Shown in pieces: positions 17,906 through 27,143 of a DNA stretch of 64,000 nucleotides (positions are counted from its first letter, which is position 1; each line of letters starts with the position of its first letter). The stretch covers positions 5,890,001 to 5,954,000 of the forward strand of contig NZ_CP035913.1 in NCBI RefSeq assembly GCF_004209755.1. The letters are read 5' to 3'. Position numbers and translations under genes: made by a program. The notes below the pieces were generated by a model. The model was not told the DNA's origin. It worked only from the letters and a program-made list of their open reading frames with translations, and ran no database searches. The DNA comes from Pseudoduganella lutea (GTDB lineage: Bacteria > Pseudomonadota > Gammaproteobacteria > Burkholderiales > Burkholderiaceae_D).

Positions 17906-17925
17906 ATAATCAGAATTACTATTCT
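17906..17925. promoter_or_regulatory. Candidate TetR operator, copy A
   Basis: The 20-mer ATAATCAGAATTACTATTCT lies 35 bases before the luciferase-like monooxygenase gene. In reverse orientation its second half, TTCTGATTAT, matches the copies at 30190, 30956 and 34741. The TATTCT at its right edge could be the -10 element, so binding would block transcription of the operon. Found by eye; no motif search was run. Confidence 0.55.
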
Positions 17926-17960
17926 AAATAACGCGGCCCACCAACCTGTAAGGAATCACC

Positions 17961-19055
17961 ATGCGCTTCTCCGTCTTCCTCAATGCGCGCACCATGAGCG
18001 CCGACGCCGACAAACAGCTGATCATCGACCTGGAGCGGCATGCCTTGCTGGCCGGGGAGCTGGGCTTCGACGCGATCTTCCTGCCGGACCACCATTTCAA
18101 CGGCTACATGCCGGTGGCCAGCGACAGCTACATGTTCGCCGCCTACCTGGCCGCGAAGCTGCCGGCCATGCATTTCGGCTTTTCCGTCACCTCCGTGCCG
18201 CTGCACCACCCGGTGCGTTTCGTCGAGCGCATCAATATCCTCGACCACCTCACGAAGGGCAAGCTGCTGGTCGGCATCGGTTCGGGCACCACGCCGGAAG
18301 AGATGATCGGCTTCGGCGTGAATTACAAGGACGCCGGCCGCATCGCGGAAGAGAACCTGCAGGCAGCCGAAGCACTGTGGACGAAGACCGTCGACGACGC
18401 ACCGGTCGAACTCGACGGGTTCCACAAGGGTCGCGTGCTGCAGCGCATCGCGCCGGCGCCGTATGGCCAGAAGCATGCGCGGCTGATGCCGGTGGCGATG
18501 AAGGAAAGCAGCACCACGCGCGCCGCCGTCAATGGCTGGCCCGCCTTCATCCCCGCCTTCACGCCGCCGAAGATCGGCGGCACCGAGCCCCTCAGCCATG
18601 TGAAGAAGTATTTCAGCAGCTATCACGAGCAGCTGCTTGCCGCCGGCCATGCGGCAGAAACCGTGGCCGACGCGCTGTCGTGGACCACGCACAGCTACCA
18701 GTGCGTGCACCTGGCGCCGACCGACGAGCAGGCGCACCGCGAAGTCATGGAAATCCTGACCGCGTACCAGGAAGCCATCGAACGCGAAGCGGCCTTCAAT
18801 GCCAAGGCCGAGGCGGACGACGCGAACAAGAAGACCGATCGGACGAACAGTGCGCTGACCGAAGAATGGATGGCCACCTGGTGCCTGTACGGCAGCCCGG
18901 AAACCGTGATCCGCAAGCTGCGCGATTACGAGGAAGTCGGTATCGGCAACATCCTGTGCGGCACCGTGACCGGGCCGCTGACGGCGCAGCGGCTGGCCTA
19001 TGCGGACCAGACCTTGCGCCTGCTGGCCGAGCAAGTACTGCCGGCATTCAAATAA
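17961..19055 (+). CDS. LLM-class flavin-dependent monooxygenase (luciferase-like)
   Basis: A 364-residue bacterial-luciferase-family protein with RBS AAGGAA before the ATG. Typical segments are AGELGFDAIFLPDHHF near residue 30, GKLLVGIGSGTTPEEM near 95, and GSPETVIRKLRDYEEVGI near 310. These enzymes use reduced FMN supplied by a separate reductase, with oxygen, for monooxygenation or oxidative cleavage. An FMN reductase gene (21481) lies in the same operon, so the pair may form a two-component system, perhaps acting on the aromatic aglycone. First gene of the operon that runs through the TetR gene. Some family members act as F420 enzymes instead. Confidence 0.82.
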   Translation: MRFSVFLNARTMSADADKQLIIDLERHALLAGELGFDAIFLPDHHFNGYMPVASDSYMFAAYLAAKLPAMHFGFSVTSVPLHHPVRFVERINILDHLTKGKLLVGIGSGTTPEEMIGFGVNYKDAGRIAEENLQAAEALWTKTVDDAPVELDGFHKGRVLQRIAPAPYGQKHARLMPVAMKESSTTRAAVNGWPAFIPAFTPPKIGGTEPLSHVKKYFSSYHEQLLAAGHAAETVADALSWTTHSYQCVHLAPTDEQAHREVMEILTAYQEAIEREAAFNAKAEADDANKKTDRTNSALTEEWMATWCLYGSPETVIRKLRDYEEVGIGNILCGTVTGPLTAQRLAYADQTLRLLAEQVLPAFK

Positions 19056-19091
19056 TCCATAGACATAAAAAAGTAGCGCGAGGAGACAGGC

Positions 19092-21484
19092 ATGACGAGA
19101 GAGCTGAGCGTCGCGGAGATGGCGACATTGACCGCCGGCGCGACGATGTGGACCACGCCGGCCATTCCCGACGCCGGCATCCCGTCGCTGTCGATGGCGG
19201 ACGGGCCGATGGGCGTGGCTGGCGCCCGCATCGACGAACGCGACATTTCCCTGCTGACGCCGGCGCCCATCGCGCTGGGCGCCAGCTGGGATCCGGAACT
19301 GGTGCGCAGGGTGGGGCGCCTGGTGGGCGGGGAAGCCATCCGCCGCGGCGTGGATCTGATGCTGGCGCCGAACCTGAACATGGCGCGCAGCCCGCTGGCC
19401 GGCCGCGCCTTCGAATACTTTTCCGAAGATCCGGTGCTGACCGGCACGCTGGGCGCGGCCTGGGTGCAGGGCTGCCAGTCGGTCGGCACCGGCGCGGTGG
19501 CCAAGCACCTGGTCTGCAACGACAGCGAGACGGCGCGCGACGTCATGAACGCCGTGGTCGACGAGCGCACGCTGCGCGAAGTGTACCTGCTGCCGTTCGA
19601 GATGGCGGCGCAGGCCGGTTGCGCCGGCATGCTCACCGCCTACAACCGGATCAACGGGCAATGGTGCGCGGAGGCGGGGCCCGTGATCCGCGACATCGTC
19701 AAGGAGGAATGGCGGTTCCCCGGCGTGTTCATGAGCGACTGGTTCGGCACGCATTCCACGGTAGGCTCGCTGAACGGCGGCCTGGACCTGGAAATGCCGG
19801 GGCCGGCGCGCTTCCTGGGCGCGCGCAGCGCCGGCGCCGTGGCCGAAGGGCAGGTGCCGCTGGCGCGCCTGCAGGACGCGGCGCAGCGCGTTGCGACCGC
19901 CGCGCAGCGCTTCGGCGCAGGCAAGGGGCAGCCTGTCGACGATGCAGCGGCCACGGACCTGCTGGTCGAGGCGGCCGCCGCCGGCTTCACGCTGGTGCGC
20001 AACGAAGGCGGCTTGCTGCCGCTCGACCCGGCGCGCCAGCAGCGCATCGCCGTGATCGGCCCGAACGCCAGCGCGCCCTGCTTCCAGGGGGCACCTTCGC
20101 CAGGATCGCCGTCAAGGAAGACGCGGTCTTGCCCATCGATGCATTGCGGGCGCGCTTCGGCGACGCCATTGCCGGCTATGCGCCGGGCGTCGATCCGCAA
20201 CCCAGGCTGCCGCGCATGCCCGTGCGGCCCGCGCGCCCGCTGGACGACGGCTGCACGCGCGGCATGACGATCGACTATTTCGACAATGCCGATTTCGCCG
20301 GCCTTCCGGTGCTGAGCGAAACGCGCGATACCAATTCGCTGACCTGGTTCCACGGCGTGCATGAAGCGGGCGCCTTCCAGGCCGCCGCGGGAACGCGTGC
20401 CAGCGGCCTGTTCACCGTCACCGAAGCGGGCGAGCACCGTTTCCATGTGGGCGGCACCGGTGCGCTGCGCCTGCTGGTCGACGGCCGTGAAGTCTTCCGC
20501 CGCGACGAACAGCTGGCGCCGGGCGACGTGATGGGGCGCCTGAAAAGCGGCGATGCCGACAGCGTCGCCATCCACCTGGAGGCGGGCCGCACGGTCGAAG
20601 TGGTGGTGGAACTGCGCTATACGCCGGCCCGCTGCCAGGGCCTGTGGTACGGCGTGCGTGCCCCGGGAACGGCCGAAGCGATGTTGACCGCCGCGGTGCA
20701 GGCGGCCCGCGATGCCGACGTCGTCATCCTCGTGGTCGGCGAAACGTCCGATGCCAGCGTGGAGAGCAAGGACCGCGCCGATACGTGCCTGCCGGCCGAG
20801 CAGGTCGCCCTGATCGAAGCAGTATGCGCCGCGAATCCGCACACGGTCGTCGTCACCAATGTCGGCCATGCGTTCGACACACGCTGGGAAACCCGCGCGA
20901 GGGCGGTGCTGCACTGCTGGTACCCGGGACAGGAATTCGGCACGGCGCTGGCCCAGGTGCTGGCCGGCGACCGCGAGCCGGGCGGCCGCATGCCCGTCAC
21001 GATCGCGCGCGAGGACGGCGATTACCCGGCCCTGTCGCTGCAGCCGGACGCGCAGGGCGACCTGCCCTACAGCGACGGCGTGCGTTTCGGCTACCGGGGC
21101 CTGGCGGCGCGCGGCACCGCACCGCGGCAGCCGTTCGGCGGCGGGCGCGGCTATGCCGAGTTCCACCTGCGCGATGCCGGCGTGCGGCTGGCCGGCGACG
21201 GCTGCGAAGTGACTGTCACGCTGCGCAACACCAGTGCGCGGGCCGGCGCGGAAGTCGTGCAGGTCTATCGCACCGAACCCGAGCTGACGCTGGTCGGCTA
21301 CGCCAAGGCCTGGCTGGAGCCGGGTGTGGCCACGAATGTCGTCATCGCCATTCCGTTGCGCCGCATGCAAGTGTGGCGCGGCGCCTGGCAAACGCTGGAA
21401 GGCCCGGTCCACCTGCTGGTGGGTCATTCCAGCGCCGACCTGCCGCTGTCGGTATCCATCACATTACAGGGAGACACACCATGA
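19092..21484 (+). pseudogene. GH3 beta-glucosidase with PA14 insert, disrupted by a one-base frameshift
   Basis: Two adjacent frames together encode a full GH3 enzyme of ~797 residues. Frame one (from the ATG at 19092, RBS GAGGAGA) covers the catalytic barrel with KHLVCND and the nucleophile aspartate in VFMSDWFGT. Near 20087-20091 a run of five Gs sits where six are needed to continue from FQG into GTFARIAVKED. The second frame holds the PA14 insert (TIDYFDNADFAG), the second GH3 domain (VVGETSDASVESKDR) and the Fn3-like end, and stops at 21484. The remainder is intact, so the lesion is recent, a sequencing error, or phase-variable. As written, translation gives a 391-residue product. Confidence 0.85.
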
Positions 21485-22086
21485 ACCAGTACACGAACCA
21501 GGCCCGCGCCAGCGGCAGGGCACCCTTCATCGTCGGCGTCGGCGGCACCACCCGCCCCGGTTCCAGCACGGAAAGCGCGTTGCGCTCGACCTTGCGCCAT
21601 GCCGAGGAGCTGGGCGCCGAGACCATGCTGTTCGGCGGCGAGGCGCTGGCGTCGCTGGCCGGCTATGCGCCCGAACTGAGCGATCGCACGGAAGGCCAGC
21701 GCGCGCTGGTCGAAGCGGTGCGCCGCGCCGATGCGGTGATCTTCGCCTCGCCCGGTTACCACGGCGGCGTGTCCGGCCTCGTGAAGAATGCCATCGACCT
21801 GCTGGAAGACCTGCGCGCCGACGAACGCGTGTACCTGGACGGCATGCCCGTCGGCTGCATCGTCACCGCGGCGGGCTGGCAGGGCTGCAACACCACGCTG
21901 GCGGCCATGCGCTCGATCGTGCACGCGCTGCGCGGCTGGCCCACGCCGCTGGGCGTCACGCTCAATACGGCCGGCGTGAAACTGTTCGATGGCGATGGCC
22001 AGTGCACCGATGCGCAAGTGAGCGCCAGCCTGCGCACGCTGGCCGAGCAGGTGGTCGGCGTTCGCAAGCCGGCCTTTGCAGCGTGA
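21481..22086 (+). CDS. NAD(P)H-dependent FMN reductase
   Basis: A 201-residue flavodoxin-fold protein. The phosphate-binding loop GGTTRPGSST is near residue 21, and SPGYHGGVSGLVKNAIDLL near residue 90 is the signature of the NADPH_FMN_red family. It should deliver reduced FMN in the cytoplasm, most plausibly to the luciferase-like monooxygenase at the head of the operon. Its start overlaps the GH3 stop in an ATGA, so its translation could be weakened if ribosomes leave the GH3 message early at the frameshift. The start choice follows from that overlap. Confidence 0.85.
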   Translation: MNQYTNQARASGRAPFIVGVGGTTRPGSSTESALRSTLRHAEELGAETMLFGGEALASLAGYAPELSDRTEGQRALVEAVRRADAVIFASPGYHGGVSGLVKNAIDLLEDLRADERVYLDGMPVGCIVTAAGWQGCNTTLAAMRSIVHALRGWPTPLGVTLNTAGVKLFDGDGQCTDAQVSASLRTLAEQVVGVRKPAFAA

Positions 22087-22096
22087 GGGGCGCGCC

Positions 22097-22744
22097 ATGA
22101 CGATCAACAGAATACGGTTCGACCGGCAACGCCCAGCCGCCGCGAAAGAAGGCGTGTCGCGCCGCGACGTGCTTGCCGCGCTGCTGGCCGGGGCCACGCT
22201 GGCCACCACCTGGACCGGTGCCGCGGCCGCCGCGGCGCTGAAGGCGGCCGGCGCAGCGGCGACCGTGCGGCCCGGCCTGAGCGCGGGCGAAGCCGCCATC
22301 CTGTCGGCCGCGGCGCAGGTGATCATCCCCACGACCGACACGCCCGGCGCAAGAGAGGCCGGTGTACCGCAGTTCATCGGCGCGCTCGTGTCGAACTGGA
22401 TGACCGACGACGAGGCGACCCTGTTCCGCGCCGGCCTGGCAGGCCTGGACGACAGTGCCCGCCAGCGCTGGCAGCGCGGCTTCGCCGAATGCACGGCGGA
22501 GCAGGGCGCCGAACTGCTGCAGGCGCTGCGCGCGGCCAGCCCCTATGGCGGGCGCACGTTCTCGCTGGCCGACCGCATCCTCGATCCGAAGGCGCCGTTC
22601 TACCTGCGCCTGCGCGACCTGGTCGTGCTGGGCTATTTCACGTCCGAGGCGGGCAGCAACCAGGAACTACGTTACCTGCCGGTGCCAGGCAAGTTCGAAT
22701 CGAATGTCGACATCAAGACCTGGCCTTACCAGGTCGTCATCTGA
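22097..22744 (+). CDS. Gluconate 2-dehydrogenase subunit 3-like protein, Tat-exported small subunit
   Basis: A 215-residue protein with a twin-arginine signal (SRRDVLAALLAGATLA) after a 20-residue leader, then the gluconate 2-dehydrogenase subunit 3 domain (SAAAQVIIPTTDTPGA, AEQGAELLQAL, FYLRLRDLVVLGYFTSE). In glucoside 3-dehydrogenases and related enzymes this subunit carries the signal that exports the flavin subunit as a folded complex. It lies 8 bases before the GMC oxidoreductase gene, the expected partner. RBS GAGGGG supports the ATG chosen. Confidence 0.82.
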   Translation: MTINRIRFDRQRPAAAKEGVSRRDVLAALLAGATLATTWTGAAAAAALKAAGAAATVRPGLSAGEAAILSAAAQVIIPTTDTPGAREAGVPQFIGALVSNWMTDDEATLFRAGLAGLDDSARQRWQRGFAECTAEQGAELLQALRAASPYGGRTFSLADRILDPKAPFYLRLRDLVVLGYFTSEAGSNQELRYLPVPGKFESNVDIKTWPYQVVI

Positions 22745-22752
22745 GGACCGCC

Positions 22753-24465
22753 ATGAGCAAGGACAAGGACAAGGACAAGGGCGCGCAATTCGACGCCATC
22801 GTGATCGGCTCGGGCATCACCGGCGGCTGGGCCGCGAAGGAACTGACCGAGAAGGGGCTGAAGGTGCTGGTGCTGGAACGGGGCGCGAAGATCGAGCATC
22901 AGACCGGCTACATCCACGAGTTCACGCCGCCATGGCAGGCGCCCAACGGCGGCCTGCCGGAACGCGAGCTGCATGCGCGCGATTACGAGATCCAGAGCAA
23001 GATCGAGCGGGGCGCGTTCAGCTGGGCCAACCGCCATTACTGGATCAACGACCGGGAGAATCCCTATGAGCAGGTCAAGCCGTTCCGCTGGCACCGCGCC
23101 AATGTGCTGGGCGGGCGATCGCTGACGTGGGGCCGGCAATCCTACCGCTGGGGCAACGACGACTTCCTCGCCAATGCCCGCGACGGGCATGGCAACGACT
23201 GGCCAATCCGCTATGCCGACCTGGCGCCGTGGTACAGCCACGTCGAACGGTTCATCGGCGTCAGCGGCCAGCCGGAAGGGCTGGAACATTTCCCCGATGG
23301 CGAGTACCTGCCGCCGATGGAGATGACGGCGCTGGAGCGCGCGCTCAAGGAGCGCATCGAAGCACGCTGGAAGGAGCGCCGCGTCACGATCGGCCGCGTC
23401 GCCAATCTCACCGTGGAACACAATGGCCGCGGGGCGTGCCAGAACCGCAATATCTGCAACCGCGGCTGCTCGTTCGGCGCGTATTTCAGCTCGCTCAGCT
23501 CGACCTTGCCGGCCGCGCAGAAGACTGGCCGGCTGACGGTCCGTACCGACAGCGTGGTGGAAGCGATCGATGTCGACCCGAAAACGAAGCGCGCCACCGG
23601 CGTGCGCGTGATCGATGCGAAGAGCGGCGAGAAGATGACGTTCAAGGCGCGGGTGATCTTCCTGTGCGCCTCCACCTACGGCACGCTGCAGGTGCTGCTG
23701 CAATCGCGCAGCGAGGCGAACCCGAACGGCATCGGCAACCACAGCGACAAGCTGGGGCGCTACCTGGTCGACCACCATGGCGTGGCCGCGTTCGGCGAAA
23801 TCAAGGGCTTCGAGGACCGCAACTACAAGGGCCGCCGTGCCACCGGCATCCTGATCCCGCGCTTTCGCAATCTCGGCCGGCAGGACGAGGACGCCGACTT
23901 CACTCGCGGCTATGGTTTCCAGGGTGGCGCCATGCGCGACGACTGGACCAACACGGCCGCGTTGACGGACGACTTCGGCGCCGGCATGAAGCACAACATC
24001 GCCCGTCCCGGCAAGTGGGTCGCCTTCCTGGGCGCCTTCGGCGAGCAGCTGCCGCAGGTGAACAACCGCGTGACGCTGAACGACAAGAAGCCCGGCAATT
24101 ACGGCTTGCCGCAACTGTGCTTCGACGTGGCCTACGGCGAGAACGAGCGCAAGATGGCTGTCGATGCCGGTAAACAGGCCGAGCAGATGCTGAAAGCGGC
24201 CGGCGCCGAGCGCGTGCAGCTGATTCCCGTGCGGACCATGCCGGGCGTGTCGATCCACGAGATGGGCGGCGCGCGCATGGGGCACGACCCGGCGGAGTCG
24301 GTGCTCAATGCCCACAACCAGGTGCATGGCGTGGACAACCTGTTCGTCACCGATGGCGCGGCCATGGCCTCGGCCGGCACCGTCAATCCGTCGCTGACCT
24401 ACATGGCGCTGACGGCACGCGCGGTCGATTACGCGGTGGCGCAGATCAAGGCCGGGCGCATCTGA
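22753..24465 (+). CDS. GMC-family FAD sugar oxidoreductase (probable glycoside 3-dehydrogenase/oxidase)
   Basis: A 570-residue flavoprotein. The FAD loop VIGSGITGG is at residues 17-25, and the active-site pair is His502 (GVSIHEMGG) and Asn545 (GTVNPSLT). A cysteine cluster C229-x5-C235-x3-C239 (CQNRNICNRGC) resembles the iron-sulphur site of dehydrogenase-type GMC enzymes. It has no signal of its own, so it probably rides to the periplasm with the upstream Tat subunit. Relatives oxidise C3 of glycosides, the step that prepares C-glycosides for beta-elimination. No cytochrome c subunit follows, so the electron acceptor is unclear. Substrate specificity is inferred from the locus. Confidence 0.82.
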   Translation: MSKDKDKDKGAQFDAIVIGSGITGGWAAKELTEKGLKVLVLERGAKIEHQTGYIHEFTPPWQAPNGGLPERELHARDYEIQSKIERGAFSWANRHYWINDRENPYEQVKPFRWHRANVLGGRSLTWGRQSYRWGNDDFLANARDGHGNDWPIRYADLAPWYSHVERFIGVSGQPEGLEHFPDGEYLPPMEMTALERALKERIEARWKERRVTIGRVANLTVEHNGRGACQNRNICNRGCSFGAYFSSLSSTLPAAQKTGRLTVRTDSVVEAIDVDPKTKRATGVRVIDAKSGEKMTFKARVIFLCASTYGTLQVLLQSRSEANPNGIGNHSDKLGRYLVDHHGVAAFGEIKGFEDRNYKGRRATGILIPRFRNLGRQDEDADFTRGYGFQGGAMRDDWTNTAALTDDFGAGMKHNIARPGKWVAFLGAFGEQLPQVNNRVTLNDKKPGNYGLPQLCFDVAYGENERKMAVDAGKQAEQMLKAAGAERVQLIPVRTMPGVSIHEMGGARMGHDPAESVLNAHNQVHGVDNLFVTDGAAMASAGTVNPSLTYMALTARAVDYAVAQIKAGRI

Positions 24466-24481
24466 CGCACGGGAAAATTCC

Positions 24482-25168
24482 ATGCATGCCATCGACCCCC
24501 ACGTGCGTCCGACAAAACAGGACCGCAGCCAGCGTTCGTTCGAGCGCATCGTCGAAGCCACCATCGGGCTGCTGCGCGAGCGGTCCTATGAAGACATCAG
24601 GCTGGCGGAAATCTGCGAGCGGTCCGGCGTGTCCACCGGCGCGCTGTATGGGCGGGTCGGCGGCAAGGACGACCTGCTGCGTGCCGTGCAGGTGCGCTTC
24701 CTCGCGGAGCTGGCGTTGCGCTTCGAGGCCCACGCCGTGCGCATTGCACGCGGCTCGCATGGCCTGGCCGATACCGTGCCGGCCGTGGTGGGTGCGCTGG
24801 GCAACCTGCTCGACGAGAACGCCGGCGTGCTGCGTGCGTTCATGCGCGCCAGCGCGACGGATCCGGCGATCGAGGAAGTGGGCAAGCGGTCGGCGCAGCA
24901 GAATCATGCGCGTTTTTCCGCGCTGCTGATGCGGCACGTGGACGAGATCCGCCACCCGCAGCCCGAACGCGCCGTCGCCAGCGGCATGCTGCTGGTGTAT
25001 TCCGCGCAGGCGCGCTCGCTGGGGCTGGACAACGTCAGCGGCCAGCTCGGCGCAGCGGAGTGGCAGGCGCTGTTGCGGGACCTGAGCGACATGATGCTGG
25101 CCTACCTGACGTTCGGCCAGGCTTCGACACACCAGATTTATAACCAACATTCCAATTCCAATGATTGA
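24482..25168 (+). CDS. TetR/AcrR-family transcriptional regulator, paralogue 1
   Basis: A 228-residue regulator whose N-terminal helix-turn-helix reads EICERSGVSTGALYGRVGGKDDL. Its ligand domain is similar along its whole length to the second TetR at 30259 (for example GLGNLL versus ALGNLL, and the ending LSDMMLA). It is the last gene of the monooxygenase-oxidoreductase operon, 16 bases after the GMC gene. It likely represses its own operon through the palindrome at 17906; the ligand could be a glycoside or aglycone. Confidence 0.85.
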   Translation: MHAIDPHVRPTKQDRSQRSFERIVEATIGLLRERSYEDIRLAEICERSGVSTGALYGRVGGKDDLLRAVQVRFLAELALRFEAHAVRIARGSHGLADTVPAVVGALGNLLDENAGVLRAFMRASATDPAIEEVGKRSAQQNHARFSALLMRHVDEIRHPQPERAVASGMLLVYSAQARSLGLDNVSGQLGAAEWQALLRDLSDMMLAYLTFGQASTHQIYNQHSNSND

Positions 25169-25178
25169 AAGGCGGGAG

Positions 25179-26126
25179 ATGACGACCGATAAAAAACTGC
25201 GCTGGGCCTACATGGACCACTGGCGCATCGATACACCGCAGGGCCAGCTGTCGCAATACACGTCCGTGAAGCGCTTCGACGCCTTCCTGAAGCAGATCTC
25301 GGCGATCGGCTTCGAAGCGATCGAAACGTTCGATTTCCACCTGGGTCCGCTGCGCGAGCTGTTCGGCTCGCTGGAGGAGGCCCGCGCCTTCATGCAGGAG
25401 CGTGGCATCGACCGCGTACTGAGCCTGTTCCATGCGGTGATGTACGACGAGCGCCAGAGCGCGCCGCACGTGCGCGCCACGCACGACCACATCTTCAATT
25501 ACGCGCAGCACATCATGCGTTCCTCGCAGGGCCTGGGCGTCGAGAACTTCATCGTGATGCCGGCCGGCCTGTACTACGACGTGGAACCGGTCACCGACGA
25601 CAAGCTGCGTGCCTGCGCCGAGCTGTGGAACCGGGTCGGCAAGATGACGCTGGAGTATGGCGTCAAGACGTGCTGCCACCACGAGTTCTTCTGCGGCATC
25701 CGCTCCGCCGAGCAGCTGCGCAAGTTCTACGAATGGACCGATCCCCGCTACGTGTTCCTGTGCCTGGACACGGCGCAGCACGTGATCGCCGGCGTCGACC
25801 CCATCGACCTGTACCTGAAGCTCCACGACCGCTGCGGCGGCTTCCACATGAAGGACACGAAGCATGTGGACCTGGCGGGCGACTACCGCCGCAAGCCCGA
25901 TGCCGAAGTGATGGCGCCGACCACGCCGCGCTGGTTCCACGAGATGGGCACGCCGGGCGGCCTGGTGGACTTCCCTGCGCTGATGGCGGCGATGAAGGAA
26001 TGCGGCTACGAGGGCTGGGTCGGCGTCGAGCACGACAAGGCCGATGTCGGCGGCGGCAACTACCCCGAAAGCACGGCACTGTCGGCCTGGTATATCCAGC
26101 ACGTGCTGAAGAAAATCTACGCGTGA
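25179..26126 (+). CDS. Sugar phosphate isomerase/epimerase-like TIM barrel (AP endonuclease 2 fold)
   Basis: A 315-residue cytoplasmic protein. I chose the ATG at 25179 because GAAAGG lies 6 bases upstream; the ATG at 25161 overlaps the TetR gene and has no ribosome site. Metal-site segments include CCHHEFFCG, LCLDTAQH, GGFHMKDTKH and VGVEHDKAD, a divalent-metal site of the IolE/xylose-isomerase-like kind. It probably isomerises, epimerises or eliminates from a keto-sugar or keto-glycoside. It begins a four-gene run with a second TIM barrel, an MFS transporter and a third TIM barrel. Confidence 0.8.
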   Translation: MTTDKKLRWAYMDHWRIDTPQGQLSQYTSVKRFDAFLKQISAIGFEAIETFDFHLGPLRELFGSLEEARAFMQERGIDRVLSLFHAVMYDERQSAPHVRATHDHIFNYAQHIMRSSQGLGVENFIVMPAGLYYDVEPVTDDKLRACAELWNRVGKMTLEYGVKTCCHHEFFCGIRSAEQLRKFYEWTDPRYVFLCLDTAQHVIAGVDPIDLYLKLHDRCGGFHMKDTKHVDLAGDYRRKPDAEVMAPTTPRWFHEMGTPGGLVDFPALMAAMKECGYEGWVGVEHDKADVGGGNYPESTALSAWYIQHVLKKIYA

Positions 26127-26135
26127 GGTGACGGC

Positions 26136-27131
26136 ATGAACGACAAAGGCATGAATCAGCGGATCAAATGGGCATATGGCGTCAACCAGTGGAAGGCCGG
26201 CTTCACCAGCTTCGCGCGGCTCGAGGAAATCGAACGGGCTCTGAAGGTGACTGCCGCCTGCGGCTTCGATGCGGTGGAACTGAACGCCGGCAGCGGGCGC
26301 TGGGATCCCATCGGGCGACCGGAAAACGTCGCCATCAACTACGGCTCCGCGGCGCACTTCCGCCTGAAGCTGGCGGAACTGGGGATCCACCGCGTGGCCA
26401 GCACGTTCTTCGATCCCACCGTGATGAGCTTTGAAGAACTGCACTTCGGCCTGATGAGCACCGTGCCCGCCGACCGTGCCCGCATCGTGGCGCAGGCGCG
26501 CATCCATGCGGCGATGCTGGCCGAGCTGGGCGGCGAAGTGCTGGTGGTACGGCCATTCCCGTCGTTCTGGAAGGAGGGCGGGCTCGATGACGAACGCATG
26601 GCCGCCGCCGCGGCGTGCTGGAACGAGGTCGGCGCCATGGCCGCGTCGCTTGGCCTGAAGACGGCGCTGCACGTGGATGCGCTGTCCGCGCTGCGCACGG
26701 TGGGTGAATTCGAACGCCTGCTGCAGCTGTGCGACAGCGACCATGTCGGCCTGGCGATCGACACCGCGGAGCTGACCATCGCCGGGCACGACGTGGTGGC
26801 GCTGTACCGCCGCTTCCACCAGCGCGTGGTGCACTTCCATTTCAAGGATGCGCTGGCGGTCGACACGCTGGGCGAGTATCGCCTGGCGAACGCCGAGCGG
26901 GCGATGATCGCGGCGGGCGGCGAGCGCGAGGTGCCGCGCTGGTTCGGCGAGATGGGCACGGGCCTGGTCGACTTCCCCGCGCTGCTGGCGGCGATGCGTG
27001 AACTGGGCTACGCCGGCTGGGTCGTCGTCGAAAGCGACAAGGGACCGGAGCCGATCGCGTCCGGCATGATGCTCAACGCCTGGTACCGGCAGAACGTGCT
27101 GGAGCCGGTGCCCGCCCACGCGCAGCGCTGA
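26136..27131 (+). CDS. Sugar phosphate isomerase/epimerase-like TIM barrel
   Basis: A 331-residue AP-endonuclease-2-fold protein starting 9 bases after the previous stop. Metal-site candidates are FDAVELNAG, the histidine in ALHVDAL, the aspartate in LAIDTAELT, HFHFKDA and the glutamate in VVVESDKG. It is related to its upstream neighbour (shared PRWFGEMG/PRWFHEMG and the ending AWY) and likely arose by duplication. A role in processing 3-keto sugars is inferred from the locus; no substrate can be read from the sequence. Confidence 0.8.
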   Translation: MNDKGMNQRIKWAYGVNQWKAGFTSFARLEEIERALKVTAACGFDAVELNAGSGRWDPIGRPENVAINYGSAAHFRLKLAELGIHRVASTFFDPTVMSFEELHFGLMSTVPADRARIVAQARIHAAMLAELGGEVLVVRPFPSFWKEGGLDDERMAAAAACWNEVGAMAASLGLKTALHVDALSALRTVGEFERLLQLCDSDHVGLAIDTAELTIAGHDVVALYRRFHQRVVHFHFKDALAVDTLGEYRLANAERAMIAAGGEREVPRWFGEMGTGLVDFPALLAAMRELGYAGWVVVESDKGPEPIASGMMLNAWYRQNVLEPVPAHAQR

Positions 27132-27143
27132 CCCGGAGCCGCC

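Noticed and set aside
25140..25159. A fifth copy of the TetR-type palindrome before the gene at 25179
   Set aside because: Only the left arm ATAACC and a central TTC are kept; the site lies inside the end of the TetR gene and is too weak to list.
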